In this document: positions 56,241-64,000 of the stretch, piece by piece
Layout: the number at the start of each line of letters is the position of its first letter
How positions within the stretch are numbered: the stretch's first letter is position 1
NCBI GenBank assembly: GCA_020637815.1
Contig: JACKJS010000001.1
Coordinates: 744,001 to 808,000 of the forward strand
Length of the DNA: 64,000 nt
Source of the DNA: Hyphomicrobiaceae bacterium
GTDB lineage: Bacteria; Pseudomonadota; Alphaproteobacteria; Rhizobiales; Methyloligellaceae
Direction: 5' to 3'
Notes under the pieces: generated by a model
The model's input: the letters and a program-made list of their open reading frames with translations, nothing else
Database searches by the model: none
What the model was told of the DNA's origin: nothing
Translations under genes and position numbers: made by a program

Positions 56241-57179
56241 CTAGTAGGCGCGTACGCCCATCGCCGCCTTGACCGCGTGATAGCCGACGAGAAGCTGGGT
56301 TAGTGCCAGCGGGTGGCTCTTGCTCGCGCCATTGGCACCGTTGGCGACATCGATGCAACCGATCTGGCCGCGTAGATGGCCCGCCTCCGGGATGAGATTC
56401 CAGAGCAGATCCTCGATCCGCTCGGCTCTCTTGTCGGAGATATTGCCGTTGATCTCAAGTACGTCGACGGGTTTTCCATCTCTATCGCGCGCAAGCTCGA
56501 GATGCAGCCCCGCATTGCCGGTCCCGTCGAAGAGCGGCGAGAAGTCCGGATGCGGCAAGGTGGGGCGCAACAGATGCCGCACATTGAGGTCGGTATCGGA
56601 CCCATCAGCCTCTGCCGGCGGCTGAAAACGGATGACGATATCCGCGAAGGTACGCTGTGGATGGATGAATTTCGAGCTGTCGCGCTTGCGGCGTTCGAGC
56701 GATGCAACCACGTCTTCCAACCTGTAATTCCGCTTCGTGGTATCACGGTGGATCTTCCATTTGATCCTCAGATCGTCCGCCGGATCGAGATAAATCTTGA
56801 CGTCGTAGCAGTCGCGCATGGCGCGCGTGCTGTAGCCGAGCAGTCCCTCAACGATCACGAATTCGGTCGGCTTGAAATAGCGCGGGCGCCCGAGTGTCCC
56901 CTGCTGATGGCAGTATACGGGCTTCAGGATCGGTTCGCCTTTTCTCAGAAGGCGCAAGTGCTGCTCGAGGATGTCGACGTAGTTGGCGCGGGGATCGAGG
57001 GCGGAGAGGCCCGCTTCGCTGCGCTCTTTCCGGGTGTAGCAGTGATAATCGTCCGTGCAGAAGACCGAGCAGTGCTCCTCGCCCAGAATCTGCGCGATTC
57101 CGGCCGATAGGGTCGTCTTCCCCGACGCCGAATCACCCACGATTCCGAGGATGATCGGATGATCTACCCGCTCGGGCAT
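56241..57179 (-). CDS. prk: Phosphoribulokinase
   Basis: 312 residues of the bacterial (class I) PRK family. The P-loop GDSASGKTTLSAG (16-28), the catalytic-region VIVEGLLGYSTRAMRDCYDV and TDDYHCYTRKERSEAGLSAL all fit. It makes ribulose 1,5-bisphosphate from ribulose 5-phosphate, a step essentially diagnostic of the Calvin cycle. A GGGAG ribosome site precedes ATG 57179. It may be allosterically controlled by NADH, as in other proteobacterial PRKs; that is family knowledge. Confidence 0.96.
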   Translation of the reverse strand: MPERVDHPIILGIVGDSASGKTTLSAGIAQILGEEHCSVFCTDDYHCYTRKERSEAGLSALDPRANYVDILEQHLRLLRKGEPILKPVYCHQQGTLGRPRYFKPTEFVIVEGLLGYSTRAMRDCYDVKIYLDPADDLRIKWKIHRDTTKRNYRLEDVVASLERRKRDSSKFIHPQRTFADIVIRFQPPAEADGSDTDLNVRHLLRPTLPHPDFSPLFDGTGNAGLHLELARDRDGKPVDVLEINGNISDKRAERIEDLLWNLIPEAGHLRGQIGCIDVANGANGASKSHPLALTQLLVGYHAVKAAMGVRAY

Positions 57180-57215
57180 AGACTGCTCCCAGGCGCTTCC
57201 AAGCTCTACGGCTAC

Positions 57216-58211
57216 TTAGGCGACGTCGCGAGCCGCCACGCTCGCAAGGCGGTCGTTCGGCAAATAGCTCGTCATGATCTGCCGTTCGCCCGTCGCCCCG
57301 GTTATCATCATGGTCTGCACCTTGTAGTGCGATTTCCCGCGTTCGACGCCTTCGAGCATAAGGCCGGTGGTGATGCCCGTCGCACAAAAGAAGACGTCGT
57401 CGGACGTGATCAGCTCGTCGCGCTGGAACCAGCGCGTGGTATCGATCCCCGCATCGTGGACCGCCTGGCTCTCGGTTTGGAGCTGAGGATCGACCCGCGC
57501 CAGGAATTCGCCGCCGATGGCGCGAACGGCGCAAGCCGACATGATGCCTTCCGGCGTTCCGCCGGTCCCCATCAGCGCATCGATTGACGAGCCGGGAATA
57601 GCGGCCATGAGCGCGCCAGCGACGTCGCCCGCTGGGTACATTGCCACCCGCGCGCCAGCCGCCAGGATCTCATTGACGAGGTCGCGATGGCGCGGCTTTT
57701 CGAGGACGAAAACGTTGAGGTCGTAAATGTCCTTGCCGAGGACCTTGGCCAGCTCCTCAAGCTTCTTCCCGGTGGGCCAGGCCGGATCGATCTTGCCGCG
57801 CGCCGGGGCCGAGGCCACGAACTTCTCCATATAGAACGCCGGTCCTGGGTTCATCATTGCGCCGCGTGGCGCAACGGCCAAAACCGCCAGGGCGTTGGTC
57901 AGGCCGCGCACGAGGTAACTTGTGCCCTCGACCGGATCGACGGCGATGTCGGCCTTGAAGGCCGCACCGGGCCGGCCGAGATGTTCGCCGCGCTGCGGCT
58001 GCGGTGCTTCGCCCGCCGTCGCCTCGCCAATGACCACCACCGCATCGAGGTCGATCTCGGCAAGCGCGGACCGCATGGCATCGAGCGCCGCCCTGCCCCC
58101 ATCGTCCGCGTCACCGCGGCCGATCCAGTTAAACGCCGCGCACGCCGCCCGCTCGGTCACGCGGCGCAAAGCATAGATGAGGTCCGGGTTGACCGGGCTC
58201 TGGGTCTCCAT
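57216..58211 (-). CDS. glpX: Class II fructose-1,6-bisphosphatase / sedoheptulose-1,7-bisphosphatase
   Basis: A 331-residue metal-dependent phosphatase of the GlpX family: FNWIGRGDADDGGRAALDAM near residue 24, the metal-site DPVEGTSYLVRG (about 91) and GTGGTPEGIMSA (about 195). GGAGGAG lies just before ATG 58211. First gene of the Calvin operon, in the place of cbbF. Dual fructose/sedoheptulose-bisphosphatase activity is common in this family. Confidence 0.95.
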   Translation of the reverse strand: METQSPVNPDLIYALRRVTERAACAAFNWIGRGDADDGGRAALDAMRSALAEIDLDAVVVIGEATAGEAPQPQRGEHLGRPGAAFKADIAVDPVEGTSYLVRGLTNALAVLAVAPRGAMMNPGPAFYMEKFVASAPARGKIDPAWPTGKKLEELAKVLGKDIYDLNVFVLEKPRHRDLVNEILAAGARVAMYPAGDVAGALMAAIPGSSIDALMGTGGTPEGIMSACAVRAIGGEFLARVDPQLQTESQAVHDAGIDTTRWFQRDELITSDDVFFCATGITTGLMLEGVERGKSHYKVQTMMITGATGERQIMTSYLPNDRLASVAARDVA

Positions 58212-58389
58212 AGCGTCTCCTCCACGGCACCTCTGCCAGATTGTCCCTGACAGCCCGGCCGGATTGAAAACCGGCCTTATCGCCAGAATGCTCTCTCAGA
58301 GCAAGGCTTGCGCCCTATATAGCTTATGGGTGGCTGGAGCCCAAATTATCTAGGTCTTTGGCCATTTAACCCCAAGTTTTGGCCGACGG

Positions 58390-59307
58390 TCAGCCGTTCC
58401 GTCTTGGGTCCAACCAATCGCGTAAGCCATCCCCCAGCACATTGATGGAGATCAGCACCGCGATGAGGACGAGGCCTGGCAGAACCGTAACCCACCAGCT
58501 CCCCGCGAATATGAGGTCGTAGCCGGACCGAATCAGCGTGCCGAGGGACGGCTTGGTGACTGGCATGCCGAGGCCGAGAAAGGACAAGGCCGCCTCGGCC
58601 ATGATGGCGCCCGCAACTTGCGTGGTCGCGACGATGATGAGCGGCGACAGACTGTTGGGCAGAATATGCCGGCGCAGGATGGTCCAATCGCTGTCGCCGA
58701 CCGCGCGGGCGGCGCGGACATAGTCCTTGGTCGCCTCGACCAGAACGGCGGAGCGTGCCGTACGCGCGAAAATCGGCCACTCCGCCAGGCCGATGACAAC
58801 GACGAGCAGCGGCACGGCGAATTGGCTCAGGGCCTCGCCTCCGAGCCCCGCCCGCACCAGCGCCATGGCGACGATGGCCATCATAAGCGTCGAGAGCGCG
58901 AGCTGGATATCGGCCAGCCGTGTGACGATGCTGTCGGTACGCCCGCCGAAATAGCCCGCGAGCAAACCCAAAGAGATGCCGATCGCCGCCTGGATGATCA
59001 CGGCCAAGATCCCGATCAACAGGGAGATGCGCGCGCCGTAGAGAATGGCGCTGAAGAGATCGCGCCCTTGCGCATCCGTCCCCAGCAGGAACCTCGGATC
59101 GCCGTCCGCCTGCCAGACCGGCGGCAGCTCGGCGTCGAGGATGTCGAAGCTTGCGAGATCGAAGGGATCGTGCGGGGCAATCAGCGGCGCCGCGAAGGCC
59201 GCAATGGCGATGACGCCTAAGATCGCGGCCGCCAAAATGGCACCGGGGCGCCGGAGCGCGAACGCCGCCGCGCCGCGCGAGACGAGGCCTGGCTCGCGCG
59301 CGGTCAT
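58390..59307 (-). CDS. Peptide/nickel-type ABC transporter permease (DppC-like)
   Basis: 305 residues with about six membrane helices. LGTDAQGRDLFSAILYGARI (periplasmic loop after TM1) and the ATPase-contacting EAALSFLGLGMPVTKPSLG (about 238-256) mark the OppC/DppC family. ATG 59307 overlaps the stop of the upstream permease by 4 bp; the frame is open further upstream inside it. No ATPase gene follows. Confidence 0.9.
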   Translation of the reverse strand: MTAREPGLVSRGAAAFALRRPGAILAAAILGVIAIAAFAAPLIAPHDPFDLASFDILDAELPPVWQADGDPRFLLGTDAQGRDLFSAILYGARISLLIGILAVIIQAAIGISLGLLAGYFGGRTDSIVTRLADIQLALSTLMMAIVAMALVRAGLGGEALSQFAVPLLVVVIGLAEWPIFARTARSAVLVEATKDYVRAARAVGDSDWTILRRHILPNSLSPLIIVATTQVAGAIMAEAALSFLGLGMPVTKPSLGTLIRSGYDLIFAGSWWVTVLPGLVLIAVLISINVLGDGLRDWLDPRRNG

Positions 59308-60296
59308 CGTGCCCCGCCCAGACTGACGCGCGGGTCGAGCGCCAAGCTCGCAAGATCGACGAGCGTGTTCACCGCGACGAACAGCAGCCCGACGAGAACG
59401 AGATAGGTCGTGATGAGCGGGATGTCTGCGCGCGTTACGGCTTCGAGAAAGAGAAAGCCCATGCCCGGCCATTGGAAAACAGTCTCGGTGAGGAGCGTGT
59501 AGGCGATGAGCGTGCCCGCCTGCAAGCCGCCGACCGCGACAATCGGAAGAAGGGCATTGCGCAACGCATGCACGACCCAGACGCGCAAATGAGAGGCCCC
59601 CTTGGCCCGCGCCGTCCGCACATAGTCGTGCCGCAACTCCTCCAACATGGCGCTCCTGACCAGCCTGATGAAGAGCGGCAGCATGATCGAGGATAAGGTG
59701 AGCGCCGGCAGCAAGAGGTGTTCCAGCCCGTCCACGGTGAGAAGACCTGTCGTCCAGGGCCCGAGCGCGACGGTCTCGCCGCGTCCGAAGGCGGGAAGCA
59801 ATCCGAGCCAAACGGAGAAGATCGTGATCAGAATGATCCCGGTGAGGAACACCGGGACGGAGATGCCGAGCACGCTAAGGCCGAGAATGAGCCTTGCGCC
59901 GATGCGCTCCGGACGAACAGCGCAGTAGATTCCCGCCGGAACGCAAAAAAGCAGCACGATCAGGCCGGCGCCGAGCACCAGTTCGAAGCTCGCCGGAAAC
60001 TTGGCCAGGACCACCTCGACCGTCGGCTTCTTGTAGATAAACGACGTCCCTAGGTCCCCATGCGCCGCGCCAACGAGATAGCGGCCAAACTGCACCGGCC
60101 ACGGCGCATCGAAGCCGAGTTCCTTGCGCAGTTCGGCGCGTTCGGACTCCGGAACCGCCTGCCCCATGAGCTCCCGAAGCGGATCGCCGAGGTTCGTCCG
60201 CACGGCAAAGGCGATGACGAGGATCGCCAACATGACGAGAAGAGCTTGGCCGAAGCGCCGCACAACGAAAGCAAGGCCGGAAAGCGCTGCGTGCAT
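59304..60296 (-). CDS. Peptide/nickel-type ABC transporter permease (DppB-like)
   Basis: 330 residues. An N-terminal helix with RRFGQALLVMLAILVIAFAV, a periplasmic region (LMGQAVPESERAELRKELGF), and the coupling-helix region YVRTARAKGASHLRVWVVHA (about 222-241). It pairs with the DppC-like protein to form the import channel. It starts 30 bp after a small membrane protein. Confidence 0.9.
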   Translation of the reverse strand: MHAALSGLAFVVRRFGQALLVMLAILVIAFAVRTNLGDPLRELMGQAVPESERAELRKELGFDAPWPVQFGRYLVGAAHGDLGTSFIYKKPTVEVVLAKFPASFELVLGAGLIVLLFCVPAGIYCAVRPERIGARLILGLSVLGISVPVFLTGIILITIFSVWLGLLPAFGRGETVALGPWTTGLLTVDGLEHLLLPALTLSSIMLPLFIRLVRSAMLEELRHDYVRTARAKGASHLRVWVVHALRNALLPIVAVGGLQAGTLIAYTLLTETVFQWPGMGFLFLEAVTRADIPLITTYLVLVGLLFVAVNTLVDLASLALDPRVSLGGAR

Positions 60297-60326
60297 TTCA
60301 GCGGATCGCTCTTGCCGCTCGCGGCA

Positions 60327-60956
60327 TCACCGGGGCCGCGTGAGGCCGAAGCCGACGGTCCCCGCCACCAGCGCCTGCCAAGGGACAAAAATCACCGGCG
60401 GCATGAGAAATGCCGCAGCGGGATATAGCAGCGCGCCAGCCGCCGCACCGATCAGCACGACCAGAATCCAATTTTCCGAGCGCCGCATCGCGCGCGCCGA
60501 AATTCCCGCGCCGAATGCCGCCAGGCCCGCACCGACCGCACCGGCCACCACACCGCCGAGAACGAGCCCCAGTACCTGGCGGCCTTGCTTCGCGCCGAAA
60601 TCGGCGCCGAACACTTCCGAACCGACCAAGGCCTGATACAGGTCGTTCGCGGTGTTCACTGCCGCAAGCCAGCCGACAAGCACCAAGGCGAATGTCAGGC
60701 CACATTTGCCAAGATCGCGCGTGATCCAAAGCCATATGCAAAACGCCATTCCGGCGGCGAACACGACTCCGGCATGAAGGGGACTGCCCGTGGCGTTGAG
60801 AATGAGCCCATCCCCGTCGAGACGAATTTCGGGCAACGGTGACGGCAGGCTCGAAACAAGCCCCGTAAATACGCCGATCGCCAACATCACCCCCACCACG
60901 CGGGTGCGATCCGGCAACCGCGGCTCGGCATCGTCTTTGAGGAAATCCCACCCCAT
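60327..60956 (-). CDS. Small polytopic membrane protein of unknown function
   Basis: About 209 residues, five or six hydrophobic segments (VVGVMLAIGVFTGLVSSLPS, LTFALVLVGWLAAVNTAND, ILVVLIGAAAGALLYPAAAF). No family was recognised. ATG 60956 is preferred as conserved membrane character starts there, although its ribosome site (GGGA) is very close; the frame runs back to 61259. It lies inside the peptide transporter cluster, but membership in the transporter is not supported by family knowledge. Confidence 0.6.
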   Translation of the reverse strand: MGWDFLKDDAEPRLPDRTRVVGVMLAIGVFTGLVSSLPSPLPEIRLDGDGLILNATGSPLHAGVVFAAGMAFCIWLWITRDLGKCGLTFALVLVGWLAAVNTANDLYQALVGSEVFGADFGAKQGRQVLGLVLGGVVAGAVGAGLAAFGAGISARAMRRSENWILVVLIGAAAGALLYPAAAFLMPPVIFVPWQALVAGTVGFGLTRPR

Positions 60957-61129
60957 TCCCGATAGCGGGCAATTCCAATCTCGCTGCCGCCCCTCTGACT
61001 GTCGCCGCTCCGACCGCCGCAATGTCGCGGCCGCACCCAAGGCGACACTCGATTCCACCCGCCGCACGGCACAACTATAGCGTAAGGAGATAGAACAGAC
61101 CAATGTGACGAGGTCGGCTCCGGGGCGCG

Positions 61130-61660
61130 TCAGGACCGCTCGCTCGCCGATTTCAGTTGGGAAAGCCCCTTCTCGAGATCGCTGCCCATCATATCGAGAC
61201 CGTTCATCACCAAGCAGAACGCCTTCTCGACGAAATTGTGCATACCGCTGAGGGTCCAAGTGACATCCGTCTGCTCGCCGTTCGGCGCGAAGCTGAAGTC
61301 GGAGTTCGTGCTGCCTTCGAACGGCCTCGTGAATTCCACTTTGATTTTCACGGCTTCGTCCGGCTTGCTCTCAATGAGAGTCATCTTGCCCGCGCCGACA
61401 TCGTCATTGCCGTCCCAGGTCATCACCGTGCCTTCGCCGGCCTCGGGCCCTTCGAATGCGATCTTCGCATTCGGGTCGATCTTGGCCCAGGGAGACCACG
61501 ACTCCCATTTGTGGAAATCGTTCACGTTGGCAAAAACCTCCGACGCCGGAGCGTCGACCGTGACGGTTCGTTCGACACGATAGTCGGATGGCTGGAGCGC
61601 GACATAGATTGCGAACGCGGCGAGGAGCGCCACAAGTACAAGCACAATCTTTTTGAGCAT
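61130..61660 (-). CDS. SRPBCC family protein with N-terminal membrane anchor
   Basis: 176 residues. Residues about 3-23 (KKIVLVLVALLAAFAIYVAL) are one membrane helix or uncleaved signal, followed by a START-like SRPBCC domain (about 30-175: TVTVDAPASEVFANVNDFHK, WESWSPWAKIDPNAK, SGMHNFVEKAFCLVM). Such proteins bind hydrophobic ligands in a deep pocket. The ligand is unknown. It lies between the substrate-binding gene and the membrane genes of the peptide transporter. Confidence 0.85.
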   Translation of the reverse strand: MLKKIVLVLVALLAAFAIYVALQPSDYRVERTVTVDAPASEVFANVNDFHKWESWSPWAKIDPNAKIAFEGPEAGEGTVMTWDGNDDVGAGKMTLIESKPDEAVKIKVEFTRPFEGSTNSDFSFAPNGEQTDVTWTLSGMHNFVEKAFCLVMNGLDMMGSDLEKGLSQLKSASERS

Positions 61661-61691
61661 TGTCCTTCCCTCCCAGAGAGGCGACAGGATC

Positions 61692-63245
61692 TTATTCGAT
61701 CACGAGATCCCCAAGATAGGGCATGTCGATGACATTCAATACGGGTTCGATGTTCACGTTTTTGCGCGCGGCCCAAGCAAGGTGCTGCCATTGGATGGGC
61801 AGCAGCGCGGCATCGTCCGCCAGGATGCGCTCGATCTTCTTCAGCACCGCTGTGCGTGCCGCCTCGTCGGTCATCGTTTGGGACTGAACGGTCAGCCGGT
61901 CGACTTGCGGGTTCGAATAGTCGCCCGCGTTATATTGACCATATCCGGTCTTGGGGTCCGGGGTCATGGCGAGGAACTCGTAGAAATTCGCCGAGTCCTG
62001 CGTGTCGGACTGCCACCCGATCATCAGGACATCGCCGTCGCGCGCATCGAAGCGCTGCCAGTACTGCGCTTTCGGCATGGTCTGAAGATCGACCTTGATG
62101 TTGATCTTGGCGAGCATGGCGGCGACGGCCTCGGCGATGCGCGCATCGCCGACATACCGGTTGTTCGGCGCGATCATCGTCACCGAGAATCCGTCCTCGT
62201 AGCCAGCCTCTTTCATCAAAGCCTTGGCCTTGTCGAGATCGTAGACCGGCTTCAGGCCGGGATCGTGTCCCGCATAACCTTCCGGACTGAGTTGACCGGC
62301 CGGCGTCGCGAAGCCGCGCATGATCTTCTTGGCGATGCCCTCGCGGTTGATTGCGTAACTCATGGCCTTGCGCACGCGCGGATCCTTGAACGCCTCGATG
62401 CGATCTTGATTCAACTCGAAAGTCAGCACACGCGTGGACGGCGCCGTAATGAGCGTGCAGCACGAGGCCGCCTCGATCCGTTTCAAGTCCGTCGGCGGAA
62501 CGGGTGCGATGAAATCCACGTCGCCCGCCAGCAAAGCCGCCACGCGGGTCGCCGGTTCCTTGATCGGCGTCAGCACGATCTTCTGCACGTTTCCGGGCGA
62601 GTTCTTGTCCCAATACCCGTCGAACCGTTCGAGCTCGAGCCGGATACCCTGCTCGCGGCCGGTCACCATGAAGGGCCCTGTCCCACTCATATTGGCCGAA
62701 GCGAACGATGAGCCGTGTTTGACCACCGCATCCTTGGGCCGGCCCTTTTCGTCCGTACCCGAATAGAATTCGCGGTCCATCGGAAAGATGTAGGTCGCGA
62801 GATTCAGCACCAGCGGATACGGCGCCTTGGTGACGATATCGACCGTGAGATCGTCGACCTTATTGGCCGATTCAAACGGCTCGAACAAAGCCTTGAAATC
62901 AGGACTCGTTTTGAGCCGGTTCAAGGTCCAGACGACGTCGTCCGCGTTGAACTTCCGCCCCGAATGGAACGACACGCCATCGCGCAGATGAAACCGTAAG
63001 GTGACGTCGTCCAGTTGCTCCCAACTCTCCGCGAGCCGAGGCTCAAAGGAATTGTCCTTGCGGCGGCGAACCAGCGGATCGAACACGAGATGGGAGAGCT
63101 GCAGCGTCGCGCTGGCTAGCTGTTCGTGGGGATCGAGCGAGGTGGGATCGGCGTCGTAAGCCATGCGAAGCGTCTTGCCGCCCGCAAAGGCCATCGGCGC
63201 GACAGCGACCAGCGCCGCGACAAAAATCGAGAGAAATCGGACCAT
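61692..63245 (-). CDS. ABC transporter substrate-binding protein, peptide (SBP family 5)
   Basis: 517 residues. Signal peptide about 1-21 (MVRFLSIFVAALVAVAPMAF), then the SBP-5 fold: DPTSLDPHEQLASATLQLSH, the RLAESWEQLDDVTLRFHLRD hallmark and YGQYNAGDYSNPQVDRL late. Binds di- or oligopeptides, or similar ligands, in the periplasm for the permease pair at 58.4-60.3 kb. The start at 63245 is chosen because the signal peptide begins there. It diverges from bioD. Confidence 0.9.
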   Translation of the reverse strand: MVRFLSIFVAALVAVAPMAFAGGKTLRMAYDADPTSLDPHEQLASATLQLSHLVFDPLVRRRKDNSFEPRLAESWEQLDDVTLRFHLRDGVSFHSGRKFNADDVVWTLNRLKTSPDFKALFEPFESANKVDDLTVDIVTKAPYPLVLNLATYIFPMDREFYSGTDEKGRPKDAVVKHGSSFASANMSGTGPFMVTGREQGIRLELERFDGYWDKNSPGNVQKIVLTPIKEPATRVAALLAGDVDFIAPVPPTDLKRIEAASCCTLITAPSTRVLTFELNQDRIEAFKDPRVRKAMSYAINREGIAKKIMRGFATPAGQLSPEGYAGHDPGLKPVYDLDKAKALMKEAGYEDGFSVTMIAPNNRYVGDARIAEAVAAMLAKINIKVDLQTMPKAQYWQRFDARDGDVLMIGWQSDTQDSANFYEFLAMTPDPKTGYGQYNAGDYSNPQVDRLTVQSQTMTDEAARTAVLKKIERILADDAALLPIQWQHLAWAARKNVNIEPVLNVIDMPYLGDLVIE

Positions 63246-63403
63246 GGAAGCGGTTTTTCGCCCGAAACCAGGCCTTCCGTCCAGCCTCAAACCGACGCAA
63301 GCGACATCGTGACAGAGGCAATGGAGTGCCCGGTCCCCTTGCCTCTTGAGCCATGCCCGATAAAGTCGCCCACCCGCGCCCGAACAACGTCAGGAGTTTC
63401 CCC

Positions 63404-64000
63404 GTGTCCGGCTTTTTTGTAGCAGGCACCGACACAGATGTCGGCAAGACGCTGGTTTCGGCTTGGCTTCTATCGCATCTCGACGGCGTTTATTGGAAGC
63501 CGATCCAAGCGGGCACGGAGCCGACGACCGACTCGGCGACCGTGCAACGCCTGGCGGAACTTCCCGTCGGACACGTTCTGCCCGAAGCCTATCTCCTGCC
63601 CGAACCGATAGCGCCTCACGAGGCCGCCCGGCGGGCCGGCATCGCGCTCGACATGGCGAAGATCACGCTCCCGCCCCATGACGGGCTCGTGGTGGTGGAG
63701 GGCGCGGGCGGGCTGATGGTTCCGATCGCGGATGGCGCGTACATGATCGATCTTGCGGACGCCCTCGACCTTCCGATCATTCTCGTGACGCGGTCGACGC
63801 TGGGTACGATCAATCACACGCTGTTGTCGCTGGAGGCGATCCGGCGCCGCGGTCTGCCGCTTGCCGGCGTCGTGATCAGCGGGCCGGAAACGCCCCATAA
63901 CCGCGCGGCCATTCAGCGCTTCGGCCAAGTCGAAGTGATCGCCGAGATTCCGTTCCTCGAGACAGTCGATCGCAGCACGCTAAGAACCATCGATCCCGAA
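63404..64000 (+). CDS. bioD: Dethiobiotin synthetase (3' truncated by the window edge)
   Basis: 199 residues are visible and the frame stays open to the last base. P-loop GTDTDVGKT (8-16), substrate Lys in WKPIQAGT and the EGAGGLMVPI motif (about 100-109) identify BioD, which closes the ureido ring of dethiobiotin from DAPA, CO2 and ATP. The start is GTG 63404, with AGGAG 7 bp upstream; an in-frame ATG at 63353 lacks a ribosome site. About 10-20 residues are missing at the C-terminus by family length. Confidence 0.93.
   Translation, partial: MSGFFVAGTDTDVGKTLVSAWLLSHLDGVYWKPIQAGTEPTTDSATVQRLAELPVGHVLPEAYLLPEPIAPHEAARRAGIALDMAKITLPPHDGLVVVEGAGGLMVPIADGAYMIDLADALDLPIILVTRSTLGTINHTLLSLEAIRRRGLPLAGVVISGPETPHNRAAIQRFGQVEVIAEIPFLETVDRSTLRTIDPE

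Overview
The window is GC-rich chromosomal DNA of an alphaproteobacterium, most likely order Hyphomicrobiales. Pointers are a GTTC-N7-GTTC LexA box at the recA promoter, the cell-cycle kinase CckA, a giant coiled-coil membrane protein resembling the Agrobacterium Growth Pole Ring protein, a single-cysteine DksA, a plcP/agt-type lipid-remodelling pair and an MlaE permease carrying its own STAS-like domain. A Calvin-cycle operon with phosphoribulokinase suggests a facultative autotroph or methylotroph. The genus cannot be fixed from this stretch. No tRNA, rRNA, insertion sequence, prophage or CRISPR array was recognised; the DNA looks like core chromosome with a few accessory genes.

Layout. 1-5 kb: DUF1326/DUF2182 pair, rpsD, a secreted protein, trmJ, icd. 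5-12.4 kb: recA (SOS-controlled), alaS and a voltage-gated/cyclic-nucleotide-type K+ channel on the minus strand, then an AI-2E-family exporter and an HU protein. 12.4-19 kb: three 40-bp tandem repeats, a large autotransporter, a TIGR03032 protein and a sulfotransferase. 19-30 kb: cckA diverging from a FliO-like gene, a structured RNA candidate ending in an intrinsic terminator, a VanX-type dipeptidase, dksA, the ycjX/ycjF pair, a possible pYEATS-domain protein, a small lipoprotein, and an ECF sigma/anti-sigma pair. 30-38 kb: methyltransferase, ferredoxin reductase and 2Fe-2S ferredoxin, an Hpt protein and the 1493-residue coiled-coil protein. 38-48 kb: mlaE-mlaF-mlaD, dipeptide epimerase, MFS transporter, CheZ-like protein, a tandem pair of near-identical C-rich small RNA candidates, agt and plcP, and a fructosamine-kinase-like gene. 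48-64 kb: FAH-family hydrolase, thiD, the operon glpX-prk-tkt-gap-pgk-rpe-gph followed by ccdA, a peptide ABC importer without ATPase genes, and the start of bioD.

How the genes work together. Seven enzymes at 50.5-58.2 kb form the regenerative limb of the Calvin cycle plus 2-phosphoglycolate salvage, although RuBisCO and aldolase are not in the window. plcP and agt should swap phospholipids for glycolipids under phosphate shortage, and the mla genes move phospholipid between membranes. VanX-type dipeptidase and dipeptide epimerase both act on peptidoglycan-derived dipeptides. CckA, Hpt, DksA and the sigma/anti-sigma pair are global regulators.

The least explained signals are non-coding: the twin RNAs (44.2-44.5 kb, exact 181-bp period), the orphan structured RNA (22.2-22.4 kb) and a minus-strand transcript with a structured 3' end (47.4-47.7 kb).
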